Positions 43,335 to 51,097 of a DNA stretch of 64,000 bases are shown piece after piece; the stretch's first letter is position 1; each line of letters opens with the position of its first letter. This DNA is from an uncultured Eggerthellaceae bacterium (GTDB lineage Bacteria > Actinomycetota > Coriobacteriia > Coriobacteriales > Eggerthellaceae): assembly GCA_910588985.1 (NCBI GenBank), contig CAJURO010000001.1:1-64000 (forward strand). The letters run 5' to 3'. The translations under genes were made by a program, and so were the position numbers. The notes beneath the pieces are model-generated. The model did no database searches. It was not told where the DNA came from and saw nothing but the letters and a program-made list of their open reading frames with translations.

Positions 43335-44135
43335 ATGGCAATAACCTCAGAGGATATCCAAAACCAAAGTTTCGCGATCGATCGCAAAGGCTACGACGTC
43401 GATGAAGTGGATGTCTTCCTTGAGCATGTCGCTGATGAGATCGACGCCCTGAACAACCAGATCCACGATCTTGAGCTTGAGCTCGAAGAGGCGCACGCGG
43501 CGCTTGAGGCTGCTGAGGATCACGCGGCTACCACTGCGGAGGTCACAGCTGCTGTTGAGGCTGCCGGCATCGACAGCACTTCGGTCGACGAGCTTCAGGT
43601 TCTCATCGCGGAGAAAGACGACATCATCGCTGACCTCGAAGAGCAGCTTGCCGAGAAAGCGGCGAATGACAGCGCTATCTCCCAAGCGCTTATCATCGCT
43701 CAGCGCTCTGCCGACGAGATCATCGTCAAGGCGAACGCCCAGGCATCCGAGACGATGCAAGATGCTCGCGAAGAGGCCGATCGCATCCTGAATCGTGCGA
43801 ATGCCGATAAGCAGGAAGTGCTCGATGCTATTCGCAAGCTCGAAGATGAGCGCGAGGATGCGCGCGAAGGGTATGCCGACCTGCTTCGTGGCTTCATCGA
43901 CGATGCGTCACATAAGCTCAACGACCTTGGCTACGATGATGATATCGATGCCATTCCTGGTATCGGGCGCGATGCGGGTACGCTCGATGTGATCTATGAA
44001 GAGGACATGGCGGTTGATTACACCACCCCGCAGGCAACCGACGAGGTAGCAACAGCAGTGCCTGTGGCAAGCGTCTACGAGAAGGACCTCTCAGGCTTCG
44101 GCGACGTCGAGGACGACTTCGAAGACGTAGACTAA
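43335..44135 (+). CDS. divIVA: DivIVA/Wag31-like polar and septal coiled-coil protein
   Basis: 266 residues. The DivIVA lipid-binding N-terminal domain (ITSEDIQNQSFAIDRKGYDVDEVDVFLEHVADEID) is followed by a long coiled coil up to about 200. This has alternating Glu/Ala-rich segments and a break with GIDSTSVDELQ. An acidic, less ordered tail ends in DVEDDFEDVD. DivIVA homologues mark negatively curved membrane and organise polar growth or division. AAGGGAAGACAG precedes ATG 43335. It is the last gene of the cluster. Confidence 0.94.
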   Translation: MAITSEDIQNQSFAIDRKGYDVDEVDVFLEHVADEIDALNNQIHDLELELEEAHAALEAAEDHAATTAEVTAAVEAAGIDSTSVDELQVLIAEKDDIIADLEEQLAEKAANDSAISQALIIAQRSADEIIVKANAQASETMQDAREEADRILNRANADKQEVLDAIRKLEDEREDAREGYADLLRGFIDDASHKLNDLGYDDDIDAIPGIGRDAGTLDVIYEEDMAVDYTTPQATDEVATAVPVASVYEKDLSGFGDVEDDFEDVD

Positions 44136-44148
44136 TCCACGTATGAAA

Positions 44149-44182
44149 GCTCCCACTGATGCAGCTCTGCGCCAGTGGGAGC
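44149..44182 (+). terminator. Stem-loop after divIVA
   Basis: GCTCCCACTG (44149-44158) pairs with CAGTGGGAGC (44173-44182), with a 14-base loop. Seven A residues follow, so on the + strand there is no T-run; it may act with the next hairpin. Confidence 0.6.
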
Positions 44183-44213
44183 AAAAAAATAAGGCCGCCA
44201 TCATGGCGGCCTT
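44183..44213 (-). terminator. Terminator of the small minus-strand gene
   Basis: A 10-bp perfect stem (AAGGCCGCCA / TGGCGGCCTT) with a 3-base loop. Read on the minus strand it ends in TTATTTTTTT, a good intrinsic terminator for the gene that stops at 44235. Confidence 0.88.
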
Positions 44214-44234
44214 ATTTATGGACGCTTGTTGATC

Positions 44235-44477
44235 TTAGTCAACGTTTGCAGCAGTGCCGCGAGAAGCAGCGAACTTCTCCACGGTGCTGACAAAGGTGTT
44301 GTACAGGTCGGGGGAGATGAGGACTGTGGAGACTTGACCCTCAGTGATCATGACCTTGACCTTCTGCTCCTTCACGACGTCGATCAGCTCAGTCTCTGAC
44401 ATGCGATTGATCTCGTCCTTCGTGACCAGCCAGTCATTCAGGCTCTGCAAGCGCGGTAGGTTAAGCCCCTCGTTCAT
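44235..44477 (-). CDS. Small hypothetical protein (80 residues), Phd-like pattern
   Basis: Minus-strand gene. I chose the ATG at 44477 because AAGGAG lies seven bases upstream on that strand; a longer frame starts at 44510. The product starts MNEGLNLPRLQSLNDWLV, has a helical middle (KDEINRMSETELIDVVKEQ), then two predicted strands (KVKVMITEG, STVLISPDLYNTFV) and a final helix. The strand-turn-strand followed by SPDLYN recalls Phd/YefM antitoxins (ITRNGKPVAVLVSPEEY). The match is weak and no toxin gene is next to it. An inverted repeat lies upstream and a terminator downstream, so it is a separate unit. I do not recognise its family with certainty. Confidence 0.6.
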   Translation of the reverse strand: MNEGLNLPRLQSLNDWLVTKDEINRMSETELIDVVKEQKVKVMITEGQVSTVLISPDLYNTFVSTVEKFAASRGTAANVD

Positions 44478-44526
44478 GTAATGCTCCTTTTCAATTCCAC
44501 TATCAAACACATAAACGTGCTCATAG

Positions 44527-44545
44527 TATTCTAACAGCTAGAATA
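44527..44545 (-). promoter_or_regulatory. Perfect inverted repeat upstream of the small minus-strand gene (operator candidate)
   Basis: TATTCTA-N5-TAGAATA, seven-base arms, about 50 bases before the start codon of the minus-strand gene and overlapping -10-like TAGAAT and TACTAT sequences. It suits a dimeric regulator. Confidence 0.5.
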
Positions 44546-44673
44546 AGATTATAGAGCCACTTGGAAGAATTTGCTTACCATATACGAAAAAACTTGAAAA
44601 GGCGAAACGTTTCGACGCAATCCGATCTAAGCATGCGTGAGACGCGCTTGTTCAGGACGATAGGGAGCTTGCT

Positions 44674-46755
44674 ATGGAGAGAGAAGAAGCTGCGAAGAGA
44701 ATAGATGCATTGCGCTCCGAGATCGAGCACAACACATACCTCTATTATGCGCTCGATGCTCCTGAGATATCGGACGCTGCCTTCGATTCGCTCATGCGCG
44801 AGCTGCGCGAGCTTGAGGCGGCCTTCCCCGATCTGATCACCTCATCAAGCCCCACGCAGCGCGTCGGTGGCTACGTAGCGCAGCAATTCAGCTCGGTGAG
44901 GCATGCTGAGCGCATGTACTCGCTTGATAACGCGATGGACCTTGCAGAGCTTGAGGCATGGATGAAGCGTGTCGAAGAGGCTCTTGGAGAGCTTCCTGAG
45001 CTTTGCTGCGAGCTCAAGATCGATGGATCGTCGGTGGCGCTCACCTATGAGGATGGCGAGTTGCTGCGCGCAGCCACGCGTGGTGACGGAACGATGGGGG
45101 AGGATATCACAGCGAACGTGCGAACAGTGCACGATGTTCCCCTTCATATGCGCGCAGAGGCGCTCGAGGGGCTTGTTGACGAGGAGGCCACGATCGAGAT
45201 ACGCGGCGAAGCGTACATGCCGCGCTCAAGCTTCGAAGAGCTCAATCTTGCCGCCACCGCGCAGGGAAAGCCTACGTTCGCGAACCCGCGCAACGCTGCA
45301 GCAGGGTCTCTCAGGCAAAAGGATCCCAAGGTCACAGGCATGCGCGATCTGGCAACGTTCATGTATGCCATTGCTGATCCCGCTTTGCTCAAAGCGCCTG
45401 GTCAATGGGAGCTTCTTGAATGGTTGCGCGCAGCTGGGTTCCATGTCAATCCCGACGTTCGCCTTTGCTTCACGCGAGAAGAGGTCTTTGCGTTCTGCGA
45501 GGAATCCATAGAGAAGCGCTCTCTTCTCCCTTACGAGATCGATGGTGTCGTGGTGAAGGTGAACTCCTTCGCGCTCCAAGCAAAGCTCGGCTTCACATCG
45601 CGTGCTCCTAAGTGGGCCATCGCATTCAAGTTCCCTCCTGAGGAGAAGACGACGCTTCTGCGTGACATCACCGTGCAAGTTGGGCGCACAGGGGTCCTCA
45701 CGCCGGTGGCCGAACTCGACCCCGTGCTCGTTGCTGGGTCAACGGTTGCCCGCGCAACCCTTCATAACGAGGATGAGGTGCATCGCAAAGATGTGCGCAT
45801 TGGGGATACGGTCATCGTGCGCAAGGCGGGGGATGTGATCCCTGAGGTCGTGGGACCTGTCATCTCGCTTCGCCCAGACAACGCCCTTGTGTGGGAGGCT
45901 CCGCATGTGTGCCCAAGTTGCGGCATGCCCGTCGTTCGCGAGGAAGGGGAAAGCGCCCTTCGCTGCATCTCCATCGACTGTCCCGCGCAAGCACTCGAGC
46001 GCCTGCTTCATTGGGCGAGTCGTGAGGCGATGGATATCGATGGTGCAGGCGAAGAGATAATCGGACGCCTTGTTGAGACGGGACGCCTTGTGGACGTTGC
46101 CGATTTCTACACCTTGACGGTAGAAGAGCTCGCATCGCTTGATATGGGGCGGCAGAACAAAGAAGGCGAAGCAGTGCGATTGGGCACAACGATCGCAGAG
46201 AAACTCGTGGAGGCTATTACAGCTTCAAAGGCTCGCCCCTTCGAGCGCGTGCTCGGAGGTCTTGGGATCAGACATGTGGGCAAGAACACTGCTGCGGAGA
46301 TCGTTGAGGTCTTCCCCTCCATGGAGGCGCTCATGCAGGCCGATGAAGAGGCGCTCTGTGGCATCTATGGGGTGGGCAAGCGCGTTGCGAATAGCATATG
46401 GCAGTTCTTGCGCACCCCTGATAATATCGATGTGATCGAGCGACTTCAACGCGCAGGTGTTACAATGGCTGCTACGCTCACTAACGCAGAGCGCATCGAG
46501 AGCCTCAAAGGACTGACGTTCGTCCTGACAGGCACTCTCGATCAGCTCGGAATGACAAGGGAGGAAGCAACCGAGAAGCTGAAGTCTTTCGGGGCGAAGG
46601 TCTCTGGCAGCGTTTCAGCGAAGACGAGTTACGTTGCTGTAGGCGAATCACCCGGATCCAAGTACGACAAAGCCGTTCAACTCGGCGTTCCTGTTTTGGA
46701 TCAGACGCAGCTCAAAGGTATTTTGGAGTCAGGCGAACTGCCCGTGATCGAGTAG
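44674..46755 (+). CDS. ligA: NAD-dependent DNA ligase
   Basis: A 693-residue ligase that seals nicks in replication and repair using NAD. The N-terminal Ia domain shows YYALDAPEISDAAFD. The adenylated lysine is K115 in ELKIDGSSVALTYEDG. The OB fold contains TGVLTPVAELDPV. Zinc ligands lie in CPSCGMPVV and CISIDCPAQ; HhH repeats follow (GGLGIRHVGKNTAAE, GIYGVGKRVANSI), then a C-terminal BRCT domain (GLTFVLTGTLDQLGMTREEA). GGGAGC lies eight bases before ATG 44674. Length and domain order are standard. It seems to be transcribed on its own. Confidence 0.98.
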   Translation: MEREEAAKRIDALRSEIEHNTYLYYALDAPEISDAAFDSLMRELRELEAAFPDLITSSSPTQRVGGYVAQQFSSVRHAERMYSLDNAMDLAELEAWMKRVEEALGELPELCCELKIDGSSVALTYEDGELLRAATRGDGTMGEDITANVRTVHDVPLHMRAEALEGLVDEEATIEIRGEAYMPRSSFEELNLAATAQGKPTFANPRNAAAGSLRQKDPKVTGMRDLATFMYAIADPALLKAPGQWELLEWLRAAGFHVNPDVRLCFTREEVFAFCEESIEKRSLLPYEIDGVVVKVNSFALQAKLGFTSRAPKWAIAFKFPPEEKTTLLRDITVQVGRTGVLTPVAELDPVLVAGSTVARATLHNEDEVHRKDVRIGDTVIVRKAGDVIPEVVGPVISLRPDNALVWEAPHVCPSCGMPVVREEGESALRCISIDCPAQALERLLHWASREAMDIDGAGEEIIGRLVETGRLVDVADFYTLTVEELASLDMGRQNKEGEAVRLGTTIAEKLVEAITASKARPFERVLGGLGIRHVGKNTAAEIVEVFPSMEALMQADEEALCGIYGVGKRVANSIWQFLRTPDNIDVIERLQRAGVTMAATLTNAERIESLKGLTFVLTGTLDQLGMTREEATEKLKSFGAKVSGSVSAKTSYVAVGESPGSKYDKAVQLGVPVLDQTQLKGILESGELPVIE

Positions 46756-46774
46756 ATGCGGTTTATGTTTATTT

Positions 46775-46807
46775 TGGTCATGCTGCTTGCAAGGCTCGAC
46801 ATGACCA
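46775..46807 (+). other. Stem-loop between ligA and the LCP gene
   Basis: TGGTCATG (46775-46782) pairs with CATGACCA (46800-46807), with a 17-base loop. There is no T-run. It sits 25 bases before the LCP start and could be an operator or leader hairpin. Confidence 0.4.
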
Positions 46808-46831
46808 TACGTCTGATGGCAAAATTTTCTT

Positions 46832-48364
46832 ATGGCTCATAAAAAAGGAAACCCGAGACTCGCCCAGAATGCCGCCTCGAGCAATGCGCGCTTCGCAAGC
46901 GCAGCGTCAAATGCTCAGCGCAGGCTTCCACAGGGAAATCCGCGAGTGCACATGGGTGCACAGAGTTCTACCCCAAGCGGGGCTCACGCCAGCTATGCGC
47001 GTGACGCCGTTGATTTTGATACGCCAGCTTATGCGCAGACGCGTCGGCGCCGCAAGCGCAAGAAGATCCTCACAGGATTCCTCGTGACCGTGCTCGTGCT
47101 CGTGCTCGGTGGGTTTGGCGCAGCATTCGCTTATATCTCGAATGTCGACTCGAAGCTCGGACAAGGCATCGATGCGAGCCTTTTGCAGGCCCTTGTCCCT
47201 ACCGATACCGCCTCAGACCCCTTCTATGTCCTCTTGCTCGGCATCGATGGCTCGCTTGAGCGCGAGAATTCCAAAGAATACGCAGGGGATAACTTCCGCA
47301 GCGATTCCATGATGCTCGCGCGCGTTGACCCTCGCGACAACAAGGTGACACTCATCTCCCTTCCGCGCGACCTCAAGATCGACGACCTTGATGGCCATGG
47401 CACGCAGAAGCTGAATGCAGCTCATGCGTTTGGTGGTCCGACCCTTGCCGTGAAGACGGTCTCAGAGCTCATGGGCGTTCCTATTGCCCATTATGCTGAG
47501 ATCAACTTCGATGGATTCAAAGCCATCGTTGATGCTCTTGGTGGAGTCGAGGTGGACGTGCCCATCGATATCAACGATCGCAGAGCGGGCTATCTTAAGG
47601 CAGGCCTCCAGACTCTTGATGGCGAAGGAGCGCTTGTGCTGTGCCGTTCCCGTCATGCCTATGACGATCAAGGCGCTGGGGATACCTATCGTTCGGCAAA
47701 TCAGCGATTGGTGCTCTCCGCCATTGCGTCAAAGCTTTTGAAGAGCGACCCTGTCACGCTTGCGAACACCATCTCCACGCTCGCCGAGTACGTGAAGACG
47801 GACTTGAGCGTCTCTCAGATCATCGCGATCGCGCAATCGATGATAGGCCTTGATTCTACGAAGGATATTTACACGGGTGCTGTTCCAACGACATCCTCCT
47901 ATATCGATGGCATTTGGTATGAGGTCTATGAGAAGGATGACATCAAAGAGCTCATCGAGCGTGTGAACGCGGGCCTCTCTCCGACTGCAGACGATGTTAT
48001 CGATCCGTCCACAGGCACGGTCATGGCATATTCGGGAGATCAAGGCGGTGACGAGTTCGCTCGGAAGTACAAGGTGCGCTCAGCTGACACCTTGCGCGTG
48101 CGCAACGGCAATGGTGCCGACGGCGTATGCGCGCAGGCCTCAGACATCCTCACCAAGATGGGCTACAAGAACATCGATACGGGCAATGCCAACAGCTTCG
48201 ACTATCCGACCACGCTCGTGGTCTATAAGACTGATGATCAGAAGACCTATGCCGACCAGATCGTGGATGCCTTTGGGCTAGGGCGTGCGGTTCGCGATGA
48301 CGGGACGTTCCTGTTCGACTCTGACTTCCTCATCGTCATCGGGCAGGATTGGGCACAGAACTAG
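46832..48364 (+). CDS. LytR-CpsA-Psr (LCP) family wall-polymer transferase
   Basis: 510 residues. A cytoplasmic basic tail (RRRRKRKK at about 71-78) precedes one transmembrane helix (ILTGFLVTVLVLVLGGFGAAFAYI). The LCP domain follows: PFYVLLLGIDGS, FRSDSMMLARVDP, VTLISLPRDLKI, KLNAAHAFGG, FDGFKAIVDALGGVEVDV and CRSRHAYDDQGAGDTYRSANQ. These Arg and Asp residues bind the lipid pyrophosphate. A C-terminal LytR_C domain (ADTLRVRNGNGADGVCAQA) ends the protein. Such enzymes attach teichoic-acid-like or other glycopolymers to peptidoglycan. No clear ribosome site precedes ATG 46832, so either initiation is weak or the start is downstream. Confidence 0.92.
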   Translation: MAHKKGNPRLAQNAASSNARFASAASNAQRRLPQGNPRVHMGAQSSTPSGAHASYARDAVDFDTPAYAQTRRRRKRKKILTGFLVTVLVLVLGGFGAAFAYISNVDSKLGQGIDASLLQALVPTDTASDPFYVLLLGIDGSLERENSKEYAGDNFRSDSMMLARVDPRDNKVTLISLPRDLKIDDLDGHGTQKLNAAHAFGGPTLAVKTVSELMGVPIAHYAEINFDGFKAIVDALGGVEVDVPIDINDRRAGYLKAGLQTLDGEGALVLCRSRHAYDDQGAGDTYRSANQRLVLSAIASKLLKSDPVTLANTISTLAEYVKTDLSVSQIIAIAQSMIGLDSTKDIYTGAVPTTSSYIDGIWYEVYEKDDIKELIERVNAGLSPTADDVIDPSTGTVMAYSGDQGGDEFARKYKVRSADTLRVRNGNGADGVCAQASDILTKMGYKNIDTGNANSFDYPTTLVVYKTDDQKTYADQIVDAFGLGRAVRDDGTFLFDSDFLIVIGQDWAQN

Positions 48365-48391
48365 GATCAGTTTTATATTCAGAGAGAACCT

Positions 48392-48441
48392 TGCTTGGAT
48401 TTCATGCGGCAGGGAGAGGCTCGCCGTATGGAATCCAAGCA
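48392..48441 (+). other. Nineteen-base-pair hairpin after the LCP gene
   Basis: TGCTTGGATT then TCATGCGGC (48392-48410) pair with GCCGTATGG then AATCCAAGCA (48423-48441). All 19 positions pair, two by G-U, around a 12-base loop (AGGGAGAGGCTC). It has no T-run. It lies upstream of the modA promoter, so it may be the end structure of the LCP mRNA or part of a small RNA. Confidence 0.6.
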
Positions 48442-48493
48442 GATGTGCTCTATTGAAGGCGAAAAATGCGCCGCATGCGTCCACGCTTACTCG

Positions 48494-48522
48494 TTGACTT
48501 TTATTCTCATAAGAGATAATAT
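48494..48522 (+). promoter_or_regulatory. Promoter of the molybdate transport genes
   Basis: TTGACT (48494-48499), 17 bp, TAATAT (48517-48522). A start near 48529 would give a leader of about 120 bases. Confidence 0.7.
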
Positions 48523-48528
48523 CCTCAA

Positions 48529-48647
48529 CAGGCTTATACAGGGATGAGGATAATTCATATGCTCATGCGAGCATCCTTATCACTCTGTACGCTTGAAAGC
48601 AGAGGCGCTCGGCAGTAGGGGCGAGCGCCTCATGATGAGGAGGTTCT
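48529..48647 (+). promoter_or_regulatory. Structured modA leader, candidate riboswitch (Moco/Tuco-like)
   Basis: Pairings seen by eye: TACAG/CTGTA (48537-48541 with 48585-48589), GATAA/TTATC (48549-48553 with 48577-48581), ATGCTC/GAGCAT (48559-48564 with 48569-48574) and a 9-bp stem AGGCGCTCG/CGAGCGCCT (48603-48611 with 48622-48630). The last ends six bases before the GAGGAGG ribosome site. CCTCA and TGAGG next to it (48628-48641) could form a competing hairpin that hides the site. Molybdenum-cofactor riboswitches are known before mod and moa genes, but I could not match the consensus. Confidence 0.4.
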
Positions 48648-49529
48648 ATGAAGAACATCGCAAAGAAGATCATAGCGGGTGCATCCGCGGTTGCCCTTGT
48701 TGCAGCTTTCGCGCTCACGGGCTGCGCATCGTCGCAGCAGCAGGCTTCATCAAGCAGCGCAGCACAGCAGTCCGATGTCGAACTGCAGATCTTCGCGGCA
48801 AATTCGCTCTCGAAGGCCATGGATGAGGTGCAAAGCCTCTACACCGAACAGACCGGAGTCACTTTCGCTGATACGCAGTACGAGGCTTCTGGTACGCTCA
48901 ACGAGATGCTTGGCGGTGGCGCTTATGCCGACGCTTTGATTACCGCTTCATCGAGCACCATGGATACAGCAGAGAAAGAGGGCTATATCGATCCGAATAC
49001 CCGATTCAACATGTTTACCAATGAGCTCGTCATCGCTGCAGGCTCAAACTCTGCTCTTACCGAGGTTCAGCTTGAGGACCTTGCATCTGGCAACTACACG
49101 CTCGCAGTTGGCGATGCCAATGTCCCAGCTGGGAACTATGCGAAGCAGGCCCTGACCACAACCGACCCGCAATGCTGGATCAGCGCTGATGGCACGCGTG
49201 GTGCCGATTGCTCTGGCAAGGATGGCACGTTCGATGGCACGCCGCTTGAGGGCAAGGTCACCGAGGGCTCTTCTGTTGGCAATGTGTGCCAGTATGCGAA
49301 CTCTGGAGATGTCGACCTCGCCATGGTCTATTCTTCCGATGTCTATCGTTTCGGCAATGTGAAGATCGTTGGCACCACGCCGAGCGATTCGCACAAGGCG
49401 ATCGTCTATCCAGCTGCCGTGTGCGCTAACTCAAACGTTCCCGAGGAGGCTGCCGCTTTCCTTGAGTGGGCATTTACGAATGAGGATGCTATCAAGGTCT
49501 GGCAGGAATGGGGCTTCGAGATCGCATAG
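48648..49529 (+). CDS. modA: Molybdate-binding lipoprotein of an ABC transporter
   Basis: 293 residues. The lipoprotein signal is clear: KKIIAGASAVALVAAFALTGC with the lipobox LTGC at about 22-25, then a Ser/Gln linker. The binding domain starts ELQIFAANSLSKAMDEVQSLY, contains EASGTLNEMLGGGAYADALI and VGDANVPAGNYAKQAL, and ends FLEWAFTNEDAIKVWQEWGF, all matching ModA-type oxyanion receptors. Compared with the usual about 230 residues, there is an insert with DPQCWISADGTRGADCSGKDG. GAGGAGG precedes ATG 48648. Tungstate binding cannot be excluded, but the ModA-like domain and moaA neighbours favour molybdate. Confidence 0.9.
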   Translation: MKNIAKKIIAGASAVALVAAFALTGCASSQQQASSSSAAQQSDVELQIFAANSLSKAMDEVQSLYTEQTGVTFADTQYEASGTLNEMLGGGAYADALITASSSTMDTAEKEGYIDPNTRFNMFTNELVIAAGSNSALTEVQLEDLASGNYTLAVGDANVPAGNYAKQALTTTDPQCWISADGTRGADCSGKDGTFDGTPLEGKVTEGSSVGNVCQYANSGDVDLAMVYSSDVYRFGNVKIVGTTPSDSHKAIVYPAAVCANSNVPEEAAAFLEWAFTNEDAIKVWQEWGFEIA

Positions 49530-49572
49530 CGCTCGCTTTGAGTTGAAACGATCCGCTCAGTACGCTTTTGAA

Positions 49573-49597
49573 CGGGGAGGTCATCATGGCCTCCCCG
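49573..49597 (+). other. Intercistronic hairpin between modA and modB
   Basis: CGGGGAGG (49573-49580) pairs perfectly with CCTCCCCG (49590-49597) around a 9-base loop. No T-run follows. It may protect the modA part of the mRNA so that more receptor than permease is made. Confidence 0.6.
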
Positions 49598-49618
49598 CAG
49601 CATATAAGGATTGAGAAC

Positions 49619-51097
49619 ATGGCGAAGAGATTTTCAAGAAAGATCAGCTCATGCGCATTGGCGATAGCCACCTTGCTCGTGCTCCTTCCTTCTGTTGCTT
49701 GTGCGCAGGAGACGGAAGGCCAGCATGATGTTGTAGCCGAGGGCACAACAGTCGAGGTGTCTGCTGACAATGAGCAAGCATACATTGATGGTGCAACCTT
49801 CGCGATCGATGATTTCATCCGTGCGCAGAAGGGCTCAGCGCGCGAGCGCGATGGGCAGGATGTAGGATACAGCTATTACCAAGGATCAAGCGCAGATTTT
49901 TGCGTTGCAGTCGTGCTTGAGGATGAGGTCATCTGCTACATTCCCGCTTCCGCGCATGCTCTTCTCGATATCGAGGACGCAACGTCAACTGAGCAGCTGC
50001 GCTCGTACTTCACGGCGCTTGATGCGGGTTCCCTTACGGGAGGGGTGGTGATCCCTTCCGGGGCTGTGTGGCATTTCACGAGCGATGTCTCTTTCGAGCT
50101 CGATGGATATGCCTACTCATTCGCCGTGGACATCTCTGACAAGTACTACGTGACGGTTCGCCCTCTTGGTGCTGAGGGTCCGACCGATGCTCTGTCCACG
50201 GATCTCCCACGCTTCGTTGAGTTCGCGCGACCTGTTGTGCCTGATGCAGTTGACATAAAGCCGAAAGCCCAGGGTCTCGCAGCTTTTGGCGAATTCATCT
50301 CAGGCATCGACCTGTCTCCTCTCTGGGTCACGTTGAAGACCACGGGTACTGCCATCGTCTTCATCTTCGTGCTCGGACTTGCGGCGGCGTACCTGACCAT
50401 GCGCGTATCGAAGGTGACACGAGATGTTTTCGATACCATCTTCACCATTCCGATGGTCTTGCCCCCGACGGTATGCGGATTCATCTTGCTGTGCCTCCTC
50501 GGGCGCAATACCGCGCTCGGGCAGTGGTTCATCGACATTGGGTTCCCTTTGATCTTCAGCTGGCCTGCCACGGTCATCGCTGCAACGGTTGTTGCATTTC
50601 CGCTCATGTACCGCTCCTGTCGAGGAGCCTTCGAGAGCCTTGATGCGAACATGCTCGATGCGGCACGGACGCTTGGGTGGTCGAATGGGCGGATCTTCTT
50701 CAAGCTGATGATCCCCCTTTCATGGAGCTCCATTGCTGCAGCAACGGTGCTCGCATTCGCTCGTGCTCTAGGCGAGTTCGGTGCAACCTTGTTCTTGGCG
50801 GGAAACTATGTGGGCATCACGCGCACCATTCCGATCGCGATCTACTTCGAGTGGATGTCAGGCAACATTGATGCGGCGTGGTTCTGGACCGCCATCATCC
50901 TCGTCTTCAGCTTCTTCGTCATCCTGCTCATCAACCTTTGGAGTCGTCACACGACACGCTATCGCAAACGCGAGGCATCGGCGAGGCCTGACAAGCCTCC
51001 GCGCCCAGGTGGTCATCGTCCCAGCACGCAGGCAACGCTTGGCATGACAGCGTTTGAGGAGAGCGCAGAAGATAGTGCGGTAGGGGGTCGCGCATGA
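49619..51097 (+). CDS. modB: Molybdate ABC transporter permease with N-terminal secreted domain
   Basis: 492 residues. Residues 1-30 form a signal peptide (KRFSRKISSCALAIATLLVLL, then SVACAQ). About 200 extracellular residues of unknown fold follow, for example DFCVAVVLEDEVICYIPASAH. The ModB permease begins near residue 225 with five to six helices (LWVTLKTTGTAIVFIFVLGLA; FTIPMVLPPTVCGFILL). Its EAA coupling loop is DAARTLGWSNGRIFFKLMIP, and ARALGEFGATLFLAGN follows. Ordinary ModB is about 225 residues, so the N-terminal half is an addition. I chose ATG 49619 (AAGGA eight bases ahead); ATG 49586 lies within a hairpin. It overlaps modC by four bases. Confidence 0.88.
   Translation: MAKRFSRKISSCALAIATLLVLLPSVACAQETEGQHDVVAEGTTVEVSADNEQAYIDGATFAIDDFIRAQKGSARERDGQDVGYSYYQGSSADFCVAVVLEDEVICYIPASAHALLDIEDATSTEQLRSYFTALDAGSLTGGVVIPSGAVWHFTSDVSFELDGYAYSFAVDISDKYYVTVRPLGAEGPTDALSTDLPRFVEFARPVVPDAVDIKPKAQGLAAFGEFISGIDLSPLWVTLKTTGTAIVFIFVLGLAAAYLTMRVSKVTRDVFDTIFTIPMVLPPTVCGFILLCLLGRNTALGQWFIDIGFPLIFSWPATVIAATVVAFPLMYRSCRGAFESLDANMLDAARTLGWSNGRIFFKLMIPLSWSSIAAATVLAFARALGEFGATLFLAGNYVGITRTIPIAIYFEWMSGNIDAAWFWTAIILVFSFFVILLINLWSRHTTRYRKREASARPDKPPRPGGHRPSTQATLGMTAFEESAEDSAVGGRA

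Noticed and set aside
46952..48364. Shorter LCP protein starting at ATG 46952
   Set aside because: It would still include the membrane helix but loses only low-complexity sequence, and CGAGTGCAC is not a better ribosome site; start left open.
48648..49529. Tungstate-specific (TupA) receptor instead of ModA
   Set aside because: The start of the mature domain and C-terminal pattern are ModA-like, and moaA and moaC follow; tungstate binding in vitro is not excluded.
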